DNA of 40,068 bases from Gammaproteobacteria bacterium. GTDB lineage: Bacteria > Pseudomonadota > Gammaproteobacteria > Chromatiales > Chromatiaceae. Below are positions 6,597-16,274 of this stretch, one piece after another. Each line of letters begins with the position of its first letter. Within the stretch, counting starts at the first letter, position 1. The position numbers were made by a program, and so were the translations under genes. Location: contig SACH01000024.1 of assembly GCA_009928645.1 (NCBI GenBank), forward strand, positions 1 to 40,068, in the 5' to 3' direction. The notes under the pieces are model-generated. The model did no database searches. It saw only the letters and a program-made list of their open reading frames with translations, and was not told where the DNA came from.

Positions 6597-9500
6597 GTGA
6601 ACTTCTCGGAACGCTTTATCCGCCGGCCGGTGATGACCACCCTGGTCATGCTGGCGCTGCTGCTGTTCGGGCTCATCGCCTACGACCGGCTGCCGATCAG
6701 CAATCTGCCGACGGTGGACTTTCCCACCATCAGCGTCACCGCCAAGCTGCCGGGCGCCAACCCCGAGATCATGGCCGCCGCCGTCGCCCTGCCCCTGGAG
6801 AAGCAGTTCGCCTCCATCAGTGGCATCGATTCCATGACCTCGACCTCGTCCCTGGGGACGACCACCATCAACGTCCAGTTCGCCCTGTCGCGGAATATCG
6901 ACGCGGCGGCCCAGGACATCAGCGCCGCCATCGCCGCCGCCCTGGGCGTGCTGCCGCCGGAGATGCCCAACCCGCCGACCTTCGTCAAGGTCAACCCGGC
7001 GGATATGCCGGTGATGGTCCTGGCCCTGACCTCGGCGACCCTGCCCCTTACCACCCTCTCGGACCTGGGGGAGAGCCTGATCATCGCCAGCCTGTCCATG
7101 CTCGAAGGGGTGGGCAAGATCGATCTGGCGCCGCCCCAGAAGTACGCCGTGCGCGTCCAGGTCAACCCGGACGCCCTGGCCCATCGCGGCCTCGGCATCG
7201 ACGAGGTGGCGGAGGCCCTGCGCGCCGGCAACGTCAACCTCCCCGGCGGCACCCTGGACGGGCCGGTGAGCGCCTACACCCTCAACCCGGAGGGGCGGCT
7301 GCTGGACGCCGCGGCCTTCCGCGACCTGGTGGTGCGTTATCAGGGCGGCAACCCGGTGCGCCTGTCGGACCTGGGCCAGGTGGTGGACGGGGTGGAACTG
7401 GAGCACAGCCGCGCCTGGTCGCTCAAGGATGGCCAGGTCCAGGATGCTATCTTCGTCATGGTGCGCAAACAGGCCGGGGCCAACGCGGTGCGCCTGACGG
7501 ACGCCATCAAGGCCCGGCTACCGGGGCTGGCGGCGGCCCTGCCCGGGGCGGCGACCCTGGAGCTGTTCTACGACCAGAGCGACTTCATCCGCGAATCGGT
7601 GGTGGACGTCCAGCTCACCATGGCCCTGACCCTGGTCCTGGTGGTGGCGGTGATCTTCGTCTTCATCCGCGCCTGGCGGCCGACCCTCATCCCCAGCCTG
7701 GTGATCCCCCTGACGATCATCGCCACCTTCATTGTCATGGCCCTGCTGGGCTACAGCCTCAACACCTTGTCGCTCATGGCCCTGACCCTGTCCATCGGCT
7801 TCGTGGTGGACGACGCCATCGTGGTGCTGGAGAACATCATCCGCCGCATGGAGGCCGGCGAGGGCGCCCTGGAGGCAGCCCTGCGCGGCAGCCGCGAGAT
7901 CGGTTTCACCGTCCTGTCGATGACGATCTCCCTGGCGGCGGTCTTCATCCCCATCCTCTTCATGGAGGGCATCCTTGGGCGCCTGTTCCGGGAATTCGCG
8001 GTGGCCATCACCGCCGCCATCCTGCTCTCCGGCTTCCTGTCCCTGAGTCTGACCCCCATGCTGGCGAGTCGCCTGCTGGGGTCTGGGGTCCCGGCCGGTA
8101 ATCCCCCTCGGGAGCCGGGACGGCTGTCGCGGTTCTTCGAAGGGGGCTTCGCCCGCCTGACCCGGGGCTATGGCCAGGCCCTGAGTCTCGCCCTGGGCCA
8201 CCGCGGTCTGATGCTGGGTCTGACCCTGGTGACGGTGGTCGGCACCGTCCTGCTCTTCCATGACCTGCCCAAGGGCTTCATCCCCACCCAGGACCAGGCC
8301 TTCTTCCGCATCTTTTCCCAGGTGGACGACCGCACCTCCTTCGCCGACATGGTCCGCTACCAGGAGCGGCTCAACGCCGTGCTGCTGGCCGACCCGGACG
8401 CCCGCGCGGCCAACGTCGCCTCCACGGTGGGCTTTGTGGGTGACAACCTCGGCTTGGCCTTCCTCAGCCTGCCCCCCGCCGCCGAGCGGGAGCACTCGGT
8501 GGACGCGATCATCGCCCGCCTGCGGCCGCAACTGAACGCCATCCCCGGCCTCAACGTCTCCCTGGTCAACCCGCCCCTGATCACCATCGGTTCCCGCCTG
8601 ACCAGCGCCCAGTGGCAGCTCGCCCTTCAGGGCAACGACCTGGCGGACCTTCAGCACTATGGGGCCCTCATGGAGGACCGGCTCAAGGGCTTGGGCGACC
8701 TCATCGACGTCAAGTCGGACCTTCAGGTGCGCCAGCCGCGGGTGGAGATCCAGATCGACCGCGACCAGGCCGCCGCCCTGGGGCTGAGCCTGCGCCAGAT
8801 CCAGGACGCCTTCTACTCGGCCTATGGCCAGCGCCAGGTCTCGACCATCTACGCCGCCGCCAACTATTACTACGTCATCCTGGAGCTGGACCCAGCCCAC
8901 CGCGCGGACCCGGACGCCCTGGAGGGCCTCTACCTGCGGGCCCGGGGCGGCGAGCTGGTGCCCTTGCGGGCGGTGGCCCGCCTCACCGAGACGGTGGCCC
9001 CGCGCACGGTCAACCACCTGGGGCAACTGCCCTCCGCCACCATCTCCTTCAATCTCAAGCCCCAGGCCGCCATCGGCCCGGTGATCCTGGAGATCGAGCG
9101 CCTCGCCCGGGAGACCCTGCCCGCCGGGGTCCATGCCGTCTTCCAGGGCACGGCCCAGGCCTTCCAGACCTCCCTGGCCAGCATGGGCTTCCTGCTGATC
9201 ATCACCCTGTTGGTCATCTACATGGTACTGGGGGTGCTCTACGAGAGCTTCCTCCACCCCCTGACCATCCTCACCGCCCTGCCCCTGGCGGGCTTCGGCG
9301 CCCTGGCGGCCCTCAAACTGCTGGGGCTGGAGCTGGACATGTACGCCTACGTGGGCATCATCATGCTCATCGGCATCGTCAAGAAGAACGGCATCATGAT
9401 GGTGGACTTCGCCCTGGAGGCGGAGCGCGCCCGGGGCCTGGGCAGCCGGGAGGCCATCCACGCCGCCTGCCTGACGCGCTTTAGGCCCATCATGATGACC

Positions 9501-9749
9501 ACCCTCGCCGCCCTGTTCGGCACCCTGCCCATCGCCATCGGCTGGGGCGCCGGGGGCGAGGCGCGCCAGTCCCTGGGGGTGGCGGTGGTGGGCGGGCTGC
9601 TGTTCTCGCAACTCCTGACCCTGTTCGTGACCCCGGTCTTCTACCTCTACGTGGACCAGTTCTCCCGCTGGCTGGCGCGGCGGCGCGGTAGCAACGGGGG
9701 AATGGCGGACCCAACCGGCCAGGAGGAGGGTGAGGGGGTGAGCCGATGA
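6597..9749 (+). CDS. RND multidrug efflux permease (AcrB/MdtBC-type)
   Basis: The 1050-residue protein has the HAE1-type layout: first helix after MNFSERFIRRPVMTTL, two large periplasmic porter loops (about residues 30-335 and 555-860) and two six-helix blocks. The proton-relay residues are present: the Asp pair in GFVVDDAIVVLEN (Asp405-Asp406) and the lysine in IGIVKKNGIMMVDF (about Lys929). Length is normal for the family. GTG at 6597 is used as start because it precedes the canonical N-terminus. The pump drives proton-coupled export of hydrophobic or amphiphilic compounds from the periplasm and outer leaflet. Its last codons overlap the following DUF47 gene in ATGA, so the two are translationally coupled. 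Confidence 0.95.
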   Translation: MNFSERFIRRPVMTTLVMLALLLFGLIAYDRLPISNLPTVDFPTISVTAKLPGANPEIMAAAVALPLEKQFASISGIDSMTSTSSLGTTTINVQFALSRNIDAAAQDISAAIAAALGVLPPEMPNPPTFVKVNPADMPVMVLALTSATLPLTTLSDLGESLIIASLSMLEGVGKIDLAPPQKYAVRVQVNPDALAHRGLGIDEVAEALRAGNVNLPGGTLDGPVSAYTLNPEGRLLDAAAFRDLVVRYQGGNPVRLSDLGQVVDGVELEHSRAWSLKDGQVQDAIFVMVRKQAGANAVRLTDAIKARLPGLAAALPGAATLELFYDQSDFIRESVVDVQLTMALTLVLVVAVIFVFIRAWRPTLIPSLVIPLTIIATFIVMALLGYSLNTLSLMALTLSIGFVVDDAIVVLENIIRRMEAGEGALEAALRGSREIGFTVLSMTISLAAVFIPILFMEGILGRLFREFAVAITAAILLSGFLSLSLTPMLASRLLGSGVPAGNPPREPGRLSRFFEGGFARLTRGYGQALSLALGHRGLMLGLTLVTVVGTVLLFHDLPKGFIPTQDQAFFRIFSQVDDRTSFADMVRYQERLNAVLLADPDARAANVASTVGFVGDNLGLAFLSLPPAAEREHSVDAIIARLRPQLNAIPGLNVSLVNPPLITIGSRLTSAQWQLALQGNDLADLQHYGALMEDRLKGLGDLIDVKSDLQVRQPRVEIQIDRDQAAALGLSLRQIQDAFYSAYGQRQVSTIYAAANYYYVILELDPAHRADPDALEGLYLRARGGELVPLRAVARLTETVAPRTVNHLGQLPSATISFNLKPQAAIGPVILEIERLARETLPAGVHAVFQGTAQAFQTSLASMGFLLIITLLVIYMVLGVLYESFLHPLTILTALPLAGFGALAALKLLGLELDMYAYVGIIMLIGIVKKNGIMMVDFALEAERARGLGSREAIHAACLTRFRPIMMTTLAALFGTLPIAIGWGAGGEARQSLGVAVVGGLLFSQLLTLFVTPVFYLYVDQFSRWLARRRGSNGGMADPTGQEEGEGVSR

Positions 9750-10372
9750 GTTTTTCCTTGCTGGGTCCCGCCTTCCCCTTCGGCCGGCTGCTGGAGCGGC
9801 AGTTCGCCCTGCTGATCCAGGCCGCCAAGGAACTCCAGACCCTGCTGGCCGACCCAGCCACCGCGGGCGCGGCGGCGGGCCGCGTGCGGGACCTGGAGCA
9901 GACGGCGCGCCTGACCTTCCGCACCGTCGGTCGGGAGTTGGGCCTGACCCGCCTGCTGCCCCTGGAGCGCTCCGACCTCCACGCCCTCAGCCTGGCCCTG
10001 GAGGAGACCACCCGCGCCCTGGTGGCGGTGGCCGCCCGGGCCAGCCTCTACGGCTTCACCGCCCCGCGCCCGGCGGCCACCTCCCTGGCGGCGAACCTGG
10101 TGGAGATGCTGGAACTGGCGGCGCTCATGCTGGCCAAGCTGCGGCGCGGCGAGCCCCTCGCGCCGGAGGTGGCCGCCGTGGAGCGGCTCACCGAGGAGAG
10201 CGACAGCCTGCTGCTGGTGGCCCTGGGCGAGCTCTACGAGGAGGAGGCCGAAGCGACCCATCCCCTGCCCCTGCTGCGCTGGTCGCACCTCCTCGACCGC
10301 CTGGAGACGGCCTTGGACGGGGCCGGGCGCATCGCCGGTATCCTGGAATCCCTGGTGATCAAGCACGCCTGA
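9746..10372 (+). CDS. DUF47/PhoU-like protein coupled to the RND pump
   Basis: This 208-residue all-helical, soluble protein resembles DUF47 (TIGR00153, PhoU-like), which normally accompanies Pit phosphate transporters. The resemblance includes the start (FGRLLERQFALLIQAAKELQTLL), the internal LLPLERSDLHALSLALEETTRALV in place of the family's PLDREDIHxLxxxLDD, and the end GRIAGILESLVIKHA. The acidic metal-binding pattern of PhoU (E-D-x-x-D) is only partly kept. The start codon overlaps the permease stop (ATGA), which implies a role tied to the efflux pump. No Pit gene is in view. Family membership is likely. The role with an RND pump is inference. Confidence 0.7.
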   Translation: MSFSLLGPAFPFGRLLERQFALLIQAAKELQTLLADPATAGAAAGRVRDLEQTARLTFRTVGRELGLTRLLPLERSDLHALSLALEETTRALVAVAARASLYGFTAPRPAATSLAANLVEMLELAALMLAKLRRGEPLAPEVAAVERLTEESDSLLLVALGELYEEEAEATHPLPLLRWSHLLDRLETALDGAGRIAGILESLVIKHA

Positions 10373-10376
10373 GACT

Positions 10377-10441
10377 TTTCAGCTAGCGACCTGAAGCTCT
10401 CCAGCTAGCGACCCAAGGCATTTCAGCCTGCGACCCGCTGC
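10377..10441 (+). repeat. Three 22-bp direct repeats upstream of the hybrid kinase gene
   Basis: The core CAGCTAGCGACC occurs at 10380 and 10402, and a variant CAGCCTGCGACC at 10424. The spacing is exactly 22 bp, about two helical turns, and the flanking bases are partly conserved. The first two cores contain the palindrome GCTAGC. The array starts right after the stop of the DUF47-like gene and ends about 140 bp before the kinase ATG. It may be a binding array for a regulator or a short tandem duplication. Confidence 0.7.
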
Positions 10442-10578
10442 ATTCCCGGTTGCTATTTCCCTGGCTAACCGGGCAATATTTGGCCCTATTGGTCGGGTCC
10501 CGGGTCTTTGGCGCCCATCCGGTCTTCCCAGGGCTGTCCAGCCCGCCATGCCCGGCCCGGAGAGAGGGCGGAGGGATC

Positions 10579-13500
10579 ATGTTGACTGAATCCGCGAGCC
10601 GGCGATGGATGCTTGCCCTGTTGTTGTTCATGACCCTCCTGACCGCGATCTTCGCGGCCACCGTCTGGCTGCGCCCGCCCGGGGCCTACCTGCCTTGGGT
10701 CGATGGGGGCATCTACGTCCTGATCCACCTGCTGACGGTCGGCGTCCTGGCCCTGCGCGCCCTGCGGGGCGGACCTCGGGCCCGGGCCTGGGGGATCCTG
10801 AGCACGGCCTACCTGTGTTACGCCCTCGGTGAAGTCTGGTGGGCCCTGGTGGGACGTTTCGACGAGGAACCGTCGCCTCTACCCGTCGAGGATGCCCTCT
10901 GGCTGATCTATTACCCACTGGTGTTCTGGAGCATCGGGCATCTCACCAGTCAGGGCCAGGGACGACGCCGTCATCGCACCTACCTCGATGCCCTGGTCCT
11001 GGGGGGCGGGGCCTTTGTCCTCCTCGCCCTGCTCACCCAGGCCTGGCTGATCGATCGTGCCCAGGCCGAACCCGACTCCTCGGTGATGCTGATCGGTATC
11101 TACGTCGGCCTGGATCTAGCCCTGGTTGTCCTCAGCCTGCTGCTAGCCTTCGTCCAGGACTTTCGGATAACACGTGGGTGGTGGTTGCTCTTGGCCGGTT
11201 TGCTGACCTTCGGCACGGCGGACACCCTTTTCTGGATCCAGTTGTCCCAGGAAGCCTATGTCGAAGGGGGATGGCTGGACCTCGGCTGGCCGCTCGCCAG
11301 TCTGGCCATCGCCGGCGCGGCCTTGGCCGGCCTGCCCCCGCTATCCCCTACCCAGTCGCGCACCCTGCGCGGCATCCTGCCGGCCTCGCTGGCCGTGGTC
11401 ACCGCGGCTATCGCCCTCCATTGGAGTGGCGAGGGACTCTTTGGCCAGTTTGCCCGACTCGGCGCTACCGCCACCCTGTTTCTCGCCCTGGTACGCCTGA
11501 CCTACGCCATCCGCGACGCCACCCTGGCGGAGGCGGCGGCGCAAGCCAGCAAGGACCGGTTCGAGCGTCTGTTGCGCATCGCCCCCGTGCCCCTGGGCTT
11601 CACGGATGCCCAAGACCGGATCCGGCTGGTCAACGATGCCTACGAGCGCCTCTTCGGTTTTACCCGGGAGGAAGTGCCGCTCCTCCCGGACTGGTACCGG
11701 CGCGTCTATCCGGACCCAGTCTATCGCCGCCAGGTGCGGGCAACCTGGAAGGAGTCCATACGGCAGGCCCTGGCCGGCCAGGGCCCCGTCGGCCCCCAGG
11801 AATGTCGTGTCACCCGGGGGGATGGCGCGATCCGCCATGTCGAAATCTCCGCCGTCGAGCTCGACGGCGGTATGCTGACCGCTTTCATCGACGTTACGGC
11901 CCGCAAGGCGGCGGAGGAACGGCTGGTCCAGGCGCAGCGGCTGGCGGAGGAGGCCAGCCGGGCCAAGAGCGAGTTCCTGGCCCACATGAGCCACGAGATC
12001 CGCACCCCGATGTACTCCGTCCTGGGCCTGGCGCAGATGGTCGGCCGCGAGCCCCTTAGCGCTAATCAGCGCGGCATGATCGACCGCATCCAGACGGCCG
12101 GGCAGAGCCTGCTGGGGATCATCGACGACATTCTGGACCTGTCGCGCATCGAGGCCGGCAAGTTGGCCATCGATGTCCACCCCCTGGACCTGGCGGACCT
12201 GCTGACCAAGCTTGAGGGTCTCTTCGCCCCCAAGGCCCGGGCTGAAGGACTGGCCTTGCATATCCCCGGGCCGCCGCCGGCCCTGGGGCTGCTCCAAGGC
12301 GACCCCCTGCGCCTGGAACAGGTGCTGACCAACCTCATCGGTAATGCCATCAAATTCACCGACAGCGGCCTGGTGGCGGTCGAGCTCCAAGTCCTGGCCC
12401 AGTCGGCGCGGGAGGTGCGCCTGCGCTTCGCGGTGCGTGACACCGGGATCGGCATCGCGCCGGAGGTCCTCAAGGTCCTGTTCACCCCCTTCACCCAAGG
12501 GGATAGCCGGATCATCCGGCCCTACGGCGGCACCGGGCTTGGTCTGGCCATCAGCAAGCGCTTGGTCGAGCTGATGGGTGGCCGGATCGGCGCCGAAAGC
12601 CAGCCGGGCAAGGGCAGCACCTTCTGGTTCGAACTCTCCCTCCCGCGCACTAGCGGCGCAGAGCTGGTCGTCCCGACCTGGGGCAAGACCACCCCTGGCG
12701 CCGGACCGGCACTGGGTGGATGGCGCTTCCTGGTAGTGGACGACAGCGATACCCATCGCGAGCTCATGGCCCAAGCCCTGACCCTGGAGGGCGCCACCGT
12801 CACCACGGCGGTCAATGGCCAGCAGGCCGTCCGGCTCCTCGAATCGACGCCAGCGAGTTACGACGTGGTACTCCTCGACTTGCAGATGCCGGTCATGGAT
12901 GGACTGACCGCGACCCGCCTGATCCGTGGACCCCTGGGGCTGCCGTCCCTGCCCATCATCGCCCTCACCGCCGGCGTCCTGCCCGAGCAGCGGCAGGCGG
13001 CCGAGGAGGCTGGCGTCGATGCCGTCCTGACCAAGCCCCTGGACCTGGACCGGATCGCGATCCTGTTGCACCGGTGGCTCCCGGCCCGGGCCACCCACCC
13101 CGAACCGACGGCCACGGCCTCCGGCGTGGGGGCGGAACCGGCCGCCGACCCCGATCCGACGGTACCGGCACCAGAACCCTTTCCGGCGGTGGAAGTGGCA
13201 CCGGGCCCTGGCCTGATGGCGCTACCGGCAGCGGAACCAGGATCGGTCCCCGGCCCGACGGCGGCACTGGCAGGCGACTCTGGCCCGTCCGGAAGCGACT
13301 TCCCCTCGATCCCCGGCATCAATCCCGTCAAGGCGGCCAGACTGTTCCGTGGCAACCGCGCCCTGTTCCGCAAGCTGCTGGCCGGCCTTGGCCCCAAATT
13401 TGGAGGGGTAGCCGCCGCAACGCGCGTCGATCTCACGCAGGGTGAGCGCGATGGTGCCGCGCGGCGCATGCATCAGTTACGAGGCTATGCCGCTAACCTC

Positions 13501-13698
13501 TGCGCTCAGGGCCTGATGCGTCAGGCCGGGTTGCTGGAAGAGGCCATTCTGCGCGGCGAGATGGACCTGGAGGAGCGGCTGGGGGACCTGGCACTTCAGA
13601 TCGCCGACCTGATCGCGGCCAGTGAGTCCTGGCTGAGCCTGGACCCGGACCCGAAGGGCACGGTACCCGAGGACCAGATCCAGGCCCGTTTGCGTTAG
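10579..13698 (+). CDS. Hybrid sensor histidine kinase (membrane, PAS, HisKA, HATPase, REC, HPt)
   Basis: The ATG at 10579 is chosen because GGAGGG at 10570-10575 is a good ribosome binding site, giving 1039 residues. About nine or ten hydrophobic helices fill residues 10-315. A PAS domain follows (about 325-440, [20 protein letters not shown]), then a HisKA dimerisation helix with phospho-accepting His472 in [10 protein letters not shown]. The ATPase domain has N (NLIGNAIKF), G1 (DTGIGI) and G2 ([10 protein letters not shown]) boxes. A receiver domain carries Asp767 in [12 protein letters not shown] linker of about 75 residues rich in Pro, Ala and Glu leads to an HPt domain with His965 in [11 protein letters not shown]. 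All four phosphorelay sites are present, so it can pass phosphate to a separate response regulator. The signal is unknown. It appears monocistronic. Confidence 0.92.
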   Translation: MLTESASRRWMLALLLFMTLLTAIFAATVWLRPPGAYLPWVDGGIYVLIHLLTVGVLALRALRGGPRARAWGILSTAYLCYALGEVWWALVGRFDEEPSPLPVEDALWLIYYPLVFWSIGHLTSQGQGRRRHRTYLDALVLGGGAFVLLALLTQAWLIDRAQAEPDSSVMLIGIYVGLDLALVVLSLLLAFVQDFRITRGWWLLLAGLLTFGTADTLFWIQLSQEAYVEGGWLDLGWPLASLAIAGAALAGLPPLSPTQSRTLRGILPASLAVVTAAIALHWSGEGLFGQFARLGATATLFLALVRLTYAIRDATLAEAAAQASKDRFERLLRIAPVPLGFTDAQDRIRLVNDAYERLFGFTREEVPLLPDWYRRVYPDPVYRRQVRATWKESIRQALAGQGPVGPQECRVTRGDGAIRHVEISAVELDGGMLTAFIDVTARKAAEERLVQAQRLAEEASRAKSEFLAHMSHEIRTPMYSVLGLAQMVGREPLSANQRGMIDRIQTAGQSLLGIIDDILDLSRIEAGKLAIDVHPLDLADLLTKLEGLFAPKARAEGLALHIPGPPPALGLLQGDPLRLEQVLTNLIGNAIKFTDSGLVAVELQVLAQSAREVRLRFAVRDTGIGIAPEVLKVLFTPFTQGDSRIIRPYGGTGLGLAISKRLVELMGGRIGAESQPGKGSTFWFELSLPRTSGAELVVPTWGKTTPGAGPALGGWRFLVVDDSDTHRELMAQALTLEGATVTTAVNGQQAVRLLESTPASYDVVLLDLQMPVMDGLTATRLIRGPLGLPSLPIIALTAGVLPEQRQAAEEAGVDAVLTKPLDLDRIAILLHRWLPARATHPEPTATASGVGAEPAADPDPTVPAPEPFPAVEVAPGPGLMALPAAEPGSVPGPTAALAGDSGPSGSDFPSIPGINPVKAARLFRGNRALFRKLLAGLGPKFGGVAAATRVDLTQGERDGAARRMHQLRGYAANLCAQGLMRQAGLLEEAILRGEMDLEERLGDLALQIADLIAASESWLSLDPDPKGTVPEDQIQARLR

Positions 13699-13770
13699 GG
13701 TTGCGGAAAAGTCATTTAGGGTGACCGGGACGATCATGATAGTGCTGGATGCTAGATTCCATCAGATGAT

Positions 13771-13800
13771 TGCTTCATAGGTGAATGCTTCATAGGTGAA
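13771..13800 (+). repeat. Perfect tandem duplication of a 15-bp unit
   Basis: TGCTTCATAGGTGAA occurs twice in a row with no mismatch, at 13771-13785 and 13786-13800. It lies in the short gap between the convergent hybrid kinase and patatin genes. No hairpin with a T-run was seen there. Confidence 0.85.
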
Positions 13801-13861
13801 TGATGGGCTTCACCGCTGCGAGGCGCGGCTGGGTAGGTGATGACAGCACGGCCCAGCCGCC

Positions 13862-16111
13862 TCAGGGCTGGCCGATCAGCACATAAATGGTGCTCTCGCC
13901 GGTGCCCGTCACGCCCAGGCCCAGGTAGGCCGGGCCGATCCAGGTATCGGAACCAAAGAACAGGCTGGCCCCGAAACCGGACTTTTCCGGGCTGAGGACG
14001 GTCCTCTCCCCCGTGATCGGGCTGCGCACGACGCCCTCGGAGAGCCAGCCCGCCTCCAGCGAGGCCCCCAGGTAGAGGCCGCGCCCGATGGGCGGGGGCA
14101 GGGCCGCGATCTGCCGGTAATAGGCCAGGCCGGCGAAGGCCATCTCCTCGCCGCGGAATTGCTCATAGGCATAGCCCGAGAGATTGAGAAAGCCACCCAG
14201 GGCGAACTGGTCGTAATAAGGCATGGGCTCCCCGAAGCTGGTCCCCCCCTTGACCTTCAGCGCCAGGGTATGGGGCCCGAAGCTGTGGGCGGTGGTGGCG
14301 GTGAGGAGGGCGCGGGTGTACTGGACATCCGCCCCCATGGCCTCCAAAGGATTGCGGGCCTCAAGGAAGATCCGCGTCCCCTCGCGGGGGACGCCGGCGC
14401 TGTCCATGGTGTCGTAATAGAGTCGCGCCCGCAGCCCGGTATCGTTGATCCGGCCCTCTTCCAGCTTGGGTGAGCCGGTGTCGAGGCTGACCTCGGTCTG
14501 GCCCAGGTAGGGCCCGATGCGGAATTCGGTCTCCCGCAGGGTCGTCCCTAGATCCACGCCCAGGCGCGCCCGAATCACGTCATAGCGCGCGATGCGTTGG
14601 TCATTGAGGAAAACACTCTCCGGGTTCAGGCCATAGTCCAGATAGGGGGCGACAAAACCCGCCCGCTCCAGGTTAAAGGGTTGGTAGAACTCGGCGTGCA
14701 GGTTAGGGACATTGCCCAGGGTCAGATCGACGCCGATCTCGGCCCCCAGGTCATTGACCCAGCGCTGGTCGTAGGTGCCGCGCAGCCCGAAGCGGCTGTC
14801 CCCCTGGTTGTCGGTCATGAGGCCCAGACCGAAGCCCAGATAACCGGGACCCCAGGCCTTCTCCACCGCGTTCACGATCAGCAGGTCGCCGTCATCGGCC
14901 TGGGGCTCGAAGTGGTAGCTGATGCGTTCATAGTCGCCCTGGCCATAGATGGTCTGGATATCCGCCTCCAGGCGGGCGCGGTCCAGGTCCTTGCCCTCCT
15001 GAGCCTTGGCCAGGTTATGGAAAACGGCCGGGTTCACCCGGTCGAGTCCCACGACCCGCACCTCGCTCACCCCCCGCGCCGGCCGGCCAGGACCAAAGCG
15101 GGCGCGATGCCAGGCAGCATACTCGGCCTCGCCCAGGCGGTAGCGGGCCAGTTGCGGGGCCATCTTGCGCGCCGCGGCCTCCCCGACGGCAATGGCCTCC
15201 GGGGCGCGGTCAAAATCGGCGGCGGTGATATCGCCCAGTTCGGGCAGGATGAGCACGTCCCGCTGGGGGTCGAGCTCTTTGAGCGAGACCTGGACGTTCT
15301 GCTCCGTGAGGATGGCGATCATCTGACCGGTGACCCCCAGGATGTTGCCGAGATCCTCCCGGGGCAGGTAGCCGGACCCCAGGTTGACGGCGATGATGAC
15401 ATCCACGCCCATTTCCCGCGCCACGTCGATGGGCAGGTTGCGCACCAGGCCGCCGTCCACGTAGAGGTGATCGTCCCATTCCATGGGCGCGAACAGACCG
15501 GGCACGGACATGCTGGCGCGCATGGCCACCGGCAGGGGACCGCGGCTGAAGACCGCCATCTGGCCATTCTCCAGATTGGTGGCCACGGCCCGGTAGGGGA
15601 TGGGCAACTCATCGAAGTCCCGCGCCGTCTCCGCGCCCTTGACCAGGTCATTGAAGAACAACTGGACCTGCTGGCCGGCGATGGCGCCCTTGGGCAGCTT
15701 GGGGCGGCCGTCCCGCACGCCGACGGTGAAATCGAAGGTGGGGGTTTGATAGGCCTGTTTGCGGCGGGCGGGCCAGTCCTCACGCGGCGGGTCGTCGTTG
15801 AACAACTGATCCCAGTTGACCTGGGTCACCCGCTCCTCCAGCACCGTCGGCGTCAACCCGGCGGCGTAGCCACCCCCCACCAGGGAGCCCATGCTCGTCC
15901 CCACCACCACGTGGATCGGGATGCGCAGCTCCTCCAGCACCTTGAGGACGCCGATATGGGCGGACCCGCGGGCCCCGCCGCCACTCAACACCAGGCCGAT
16001 CCGTGGCTGAGCACGCCCGGCCTGCTCAGCGGCCTGGGGCAACGTCCAAGGGGTGATCAGGGACAGGAGCAGGATGGCGCTGATAACCAGGGCACGCAGT
16101 GATCGTCTCAT
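13862..16111 (-). CDS. PlpD-type patatin-like phospholipase with outer-membrane barrel
   Basis: The 749-residue protein begins with a signal peptide (about residues 1-28). The patatin domain has the oxyanion loop GGGARGSAHIG (44-54), nucleophile Ser73 in GTSMG and Asp219 in DGGLVRN, completing the Ser-Asp dyad. A POTRA-like segment (EVRVVGLDRVNPAVFHNLAK onward, about 350-430) and a C-terminal BamA-type 16-strand barrel (about 430-749) follow. This is the type Vd layout of Pseudomonas PlpD, in which the lipase is exported through its own barrel. The last residues are YVLIGQP. The aromatic residue that usually ends such barrels is absent. The gene is transcribed towards the hybrid kinase gene and seems to stand alone. 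Annotators may also label it an RssA-like lipase plus surface antigen. Confidence 0.92.
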   Translation of the reverse strand: MRRSLRALVISAILLLSLITPWTLPQAAEQAGRAQPRIGLVLSGGGARGSAHIGVLKVLEELRIPIHVVVGTSMGSLVGGGYAAGLTPTVLEERVTQVNWDQLFNDDPPREDWPARRKQAYQTPTFDFTVGVRDGRPKLPKGAIAGQQVQLFFNDLVKGAETARDFDELPIPYRAVATNLENGQMAVFSRGPLPVAMRASMSVPGLFAPMEWDDHLYVDGGLVRNLPIDVAREMGVDVIIAVNLGSGYLPREDLGNILGVTGQMIAILTEQNVQVSLKELDPQRDVLILPELGDITAADFDRAPEAIAVGEAAARKMAPQLARYRLGEAEYAAWHRARFGPGRPARGVSEVRVVGLDRVNPAVFHNLAKAQEGKDLDRARLEADIQTIYGQGDYERISYHFEPQADDGDLLIVNAVEKAWGPGYLGFGLGLMTDNQGDSRFGLRGTYDQRWVNDLGAEIGVDLTLGNVPNLHAEFYQPFNLERAGFVAPYLDYGLNPESVFLNDQRIARYDVIRARLGVDLGTTLRETEFRIGPYLGQTEVSLDTGSPKLEEGRINDTGLRARLYYDTMDSAGVPREGTRIFLEARNPLEAMGADVQYTRALLTATTAHSFGPHTLALKVKGGTSFGEPMPYYDQFALGGFLNLSGYAYEQFRGEEMAFAGLAYYRQIAALPPPIGRGLYLGASLEAGWLSEGVVRSPITGERTVLSPEKSGFGASLFFGSDTWIGPAYLGLGVTGTGESTIYVLIGQP

Positions 16112-16247
16112 AGGGGCTGAACCGGCTTGGGTGGAGGTGGAAGAGGCACGATAAGGAGATCCGCCAGGTTGGGGGACGAATACCGCGACGCCCTACCGCC
16201 CAAAGCACGTATAACACGGATTCCGTTCCAATACCCTCAGCCTTCCG

Positions 16248-16269
16248 CCAGCGAGAGGGTCTCCGCTGG
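16248..16269 (-). terminator. Hairpin downstream of dnaJ
   Basis: CCAGCG (16248-16253) and CGCTGG (16264-16269) are perfect 6-bp arms around a 10-base loop, just after the dnaJ stop codon in the direction of transcription. No T-run follows, so intrinsic termination is uncertain. Confidence 0.35.
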
Positions 16270-16274
16270 GCGCC

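Noticed and set aside
5445..9611. Two frames of about 650 and 700 codons antisense to the RND genes
   Set aside because: They mirror the GC-rich codons of the adaptor and permease, and are extremely rich in Gly, Gln, Asp and His.
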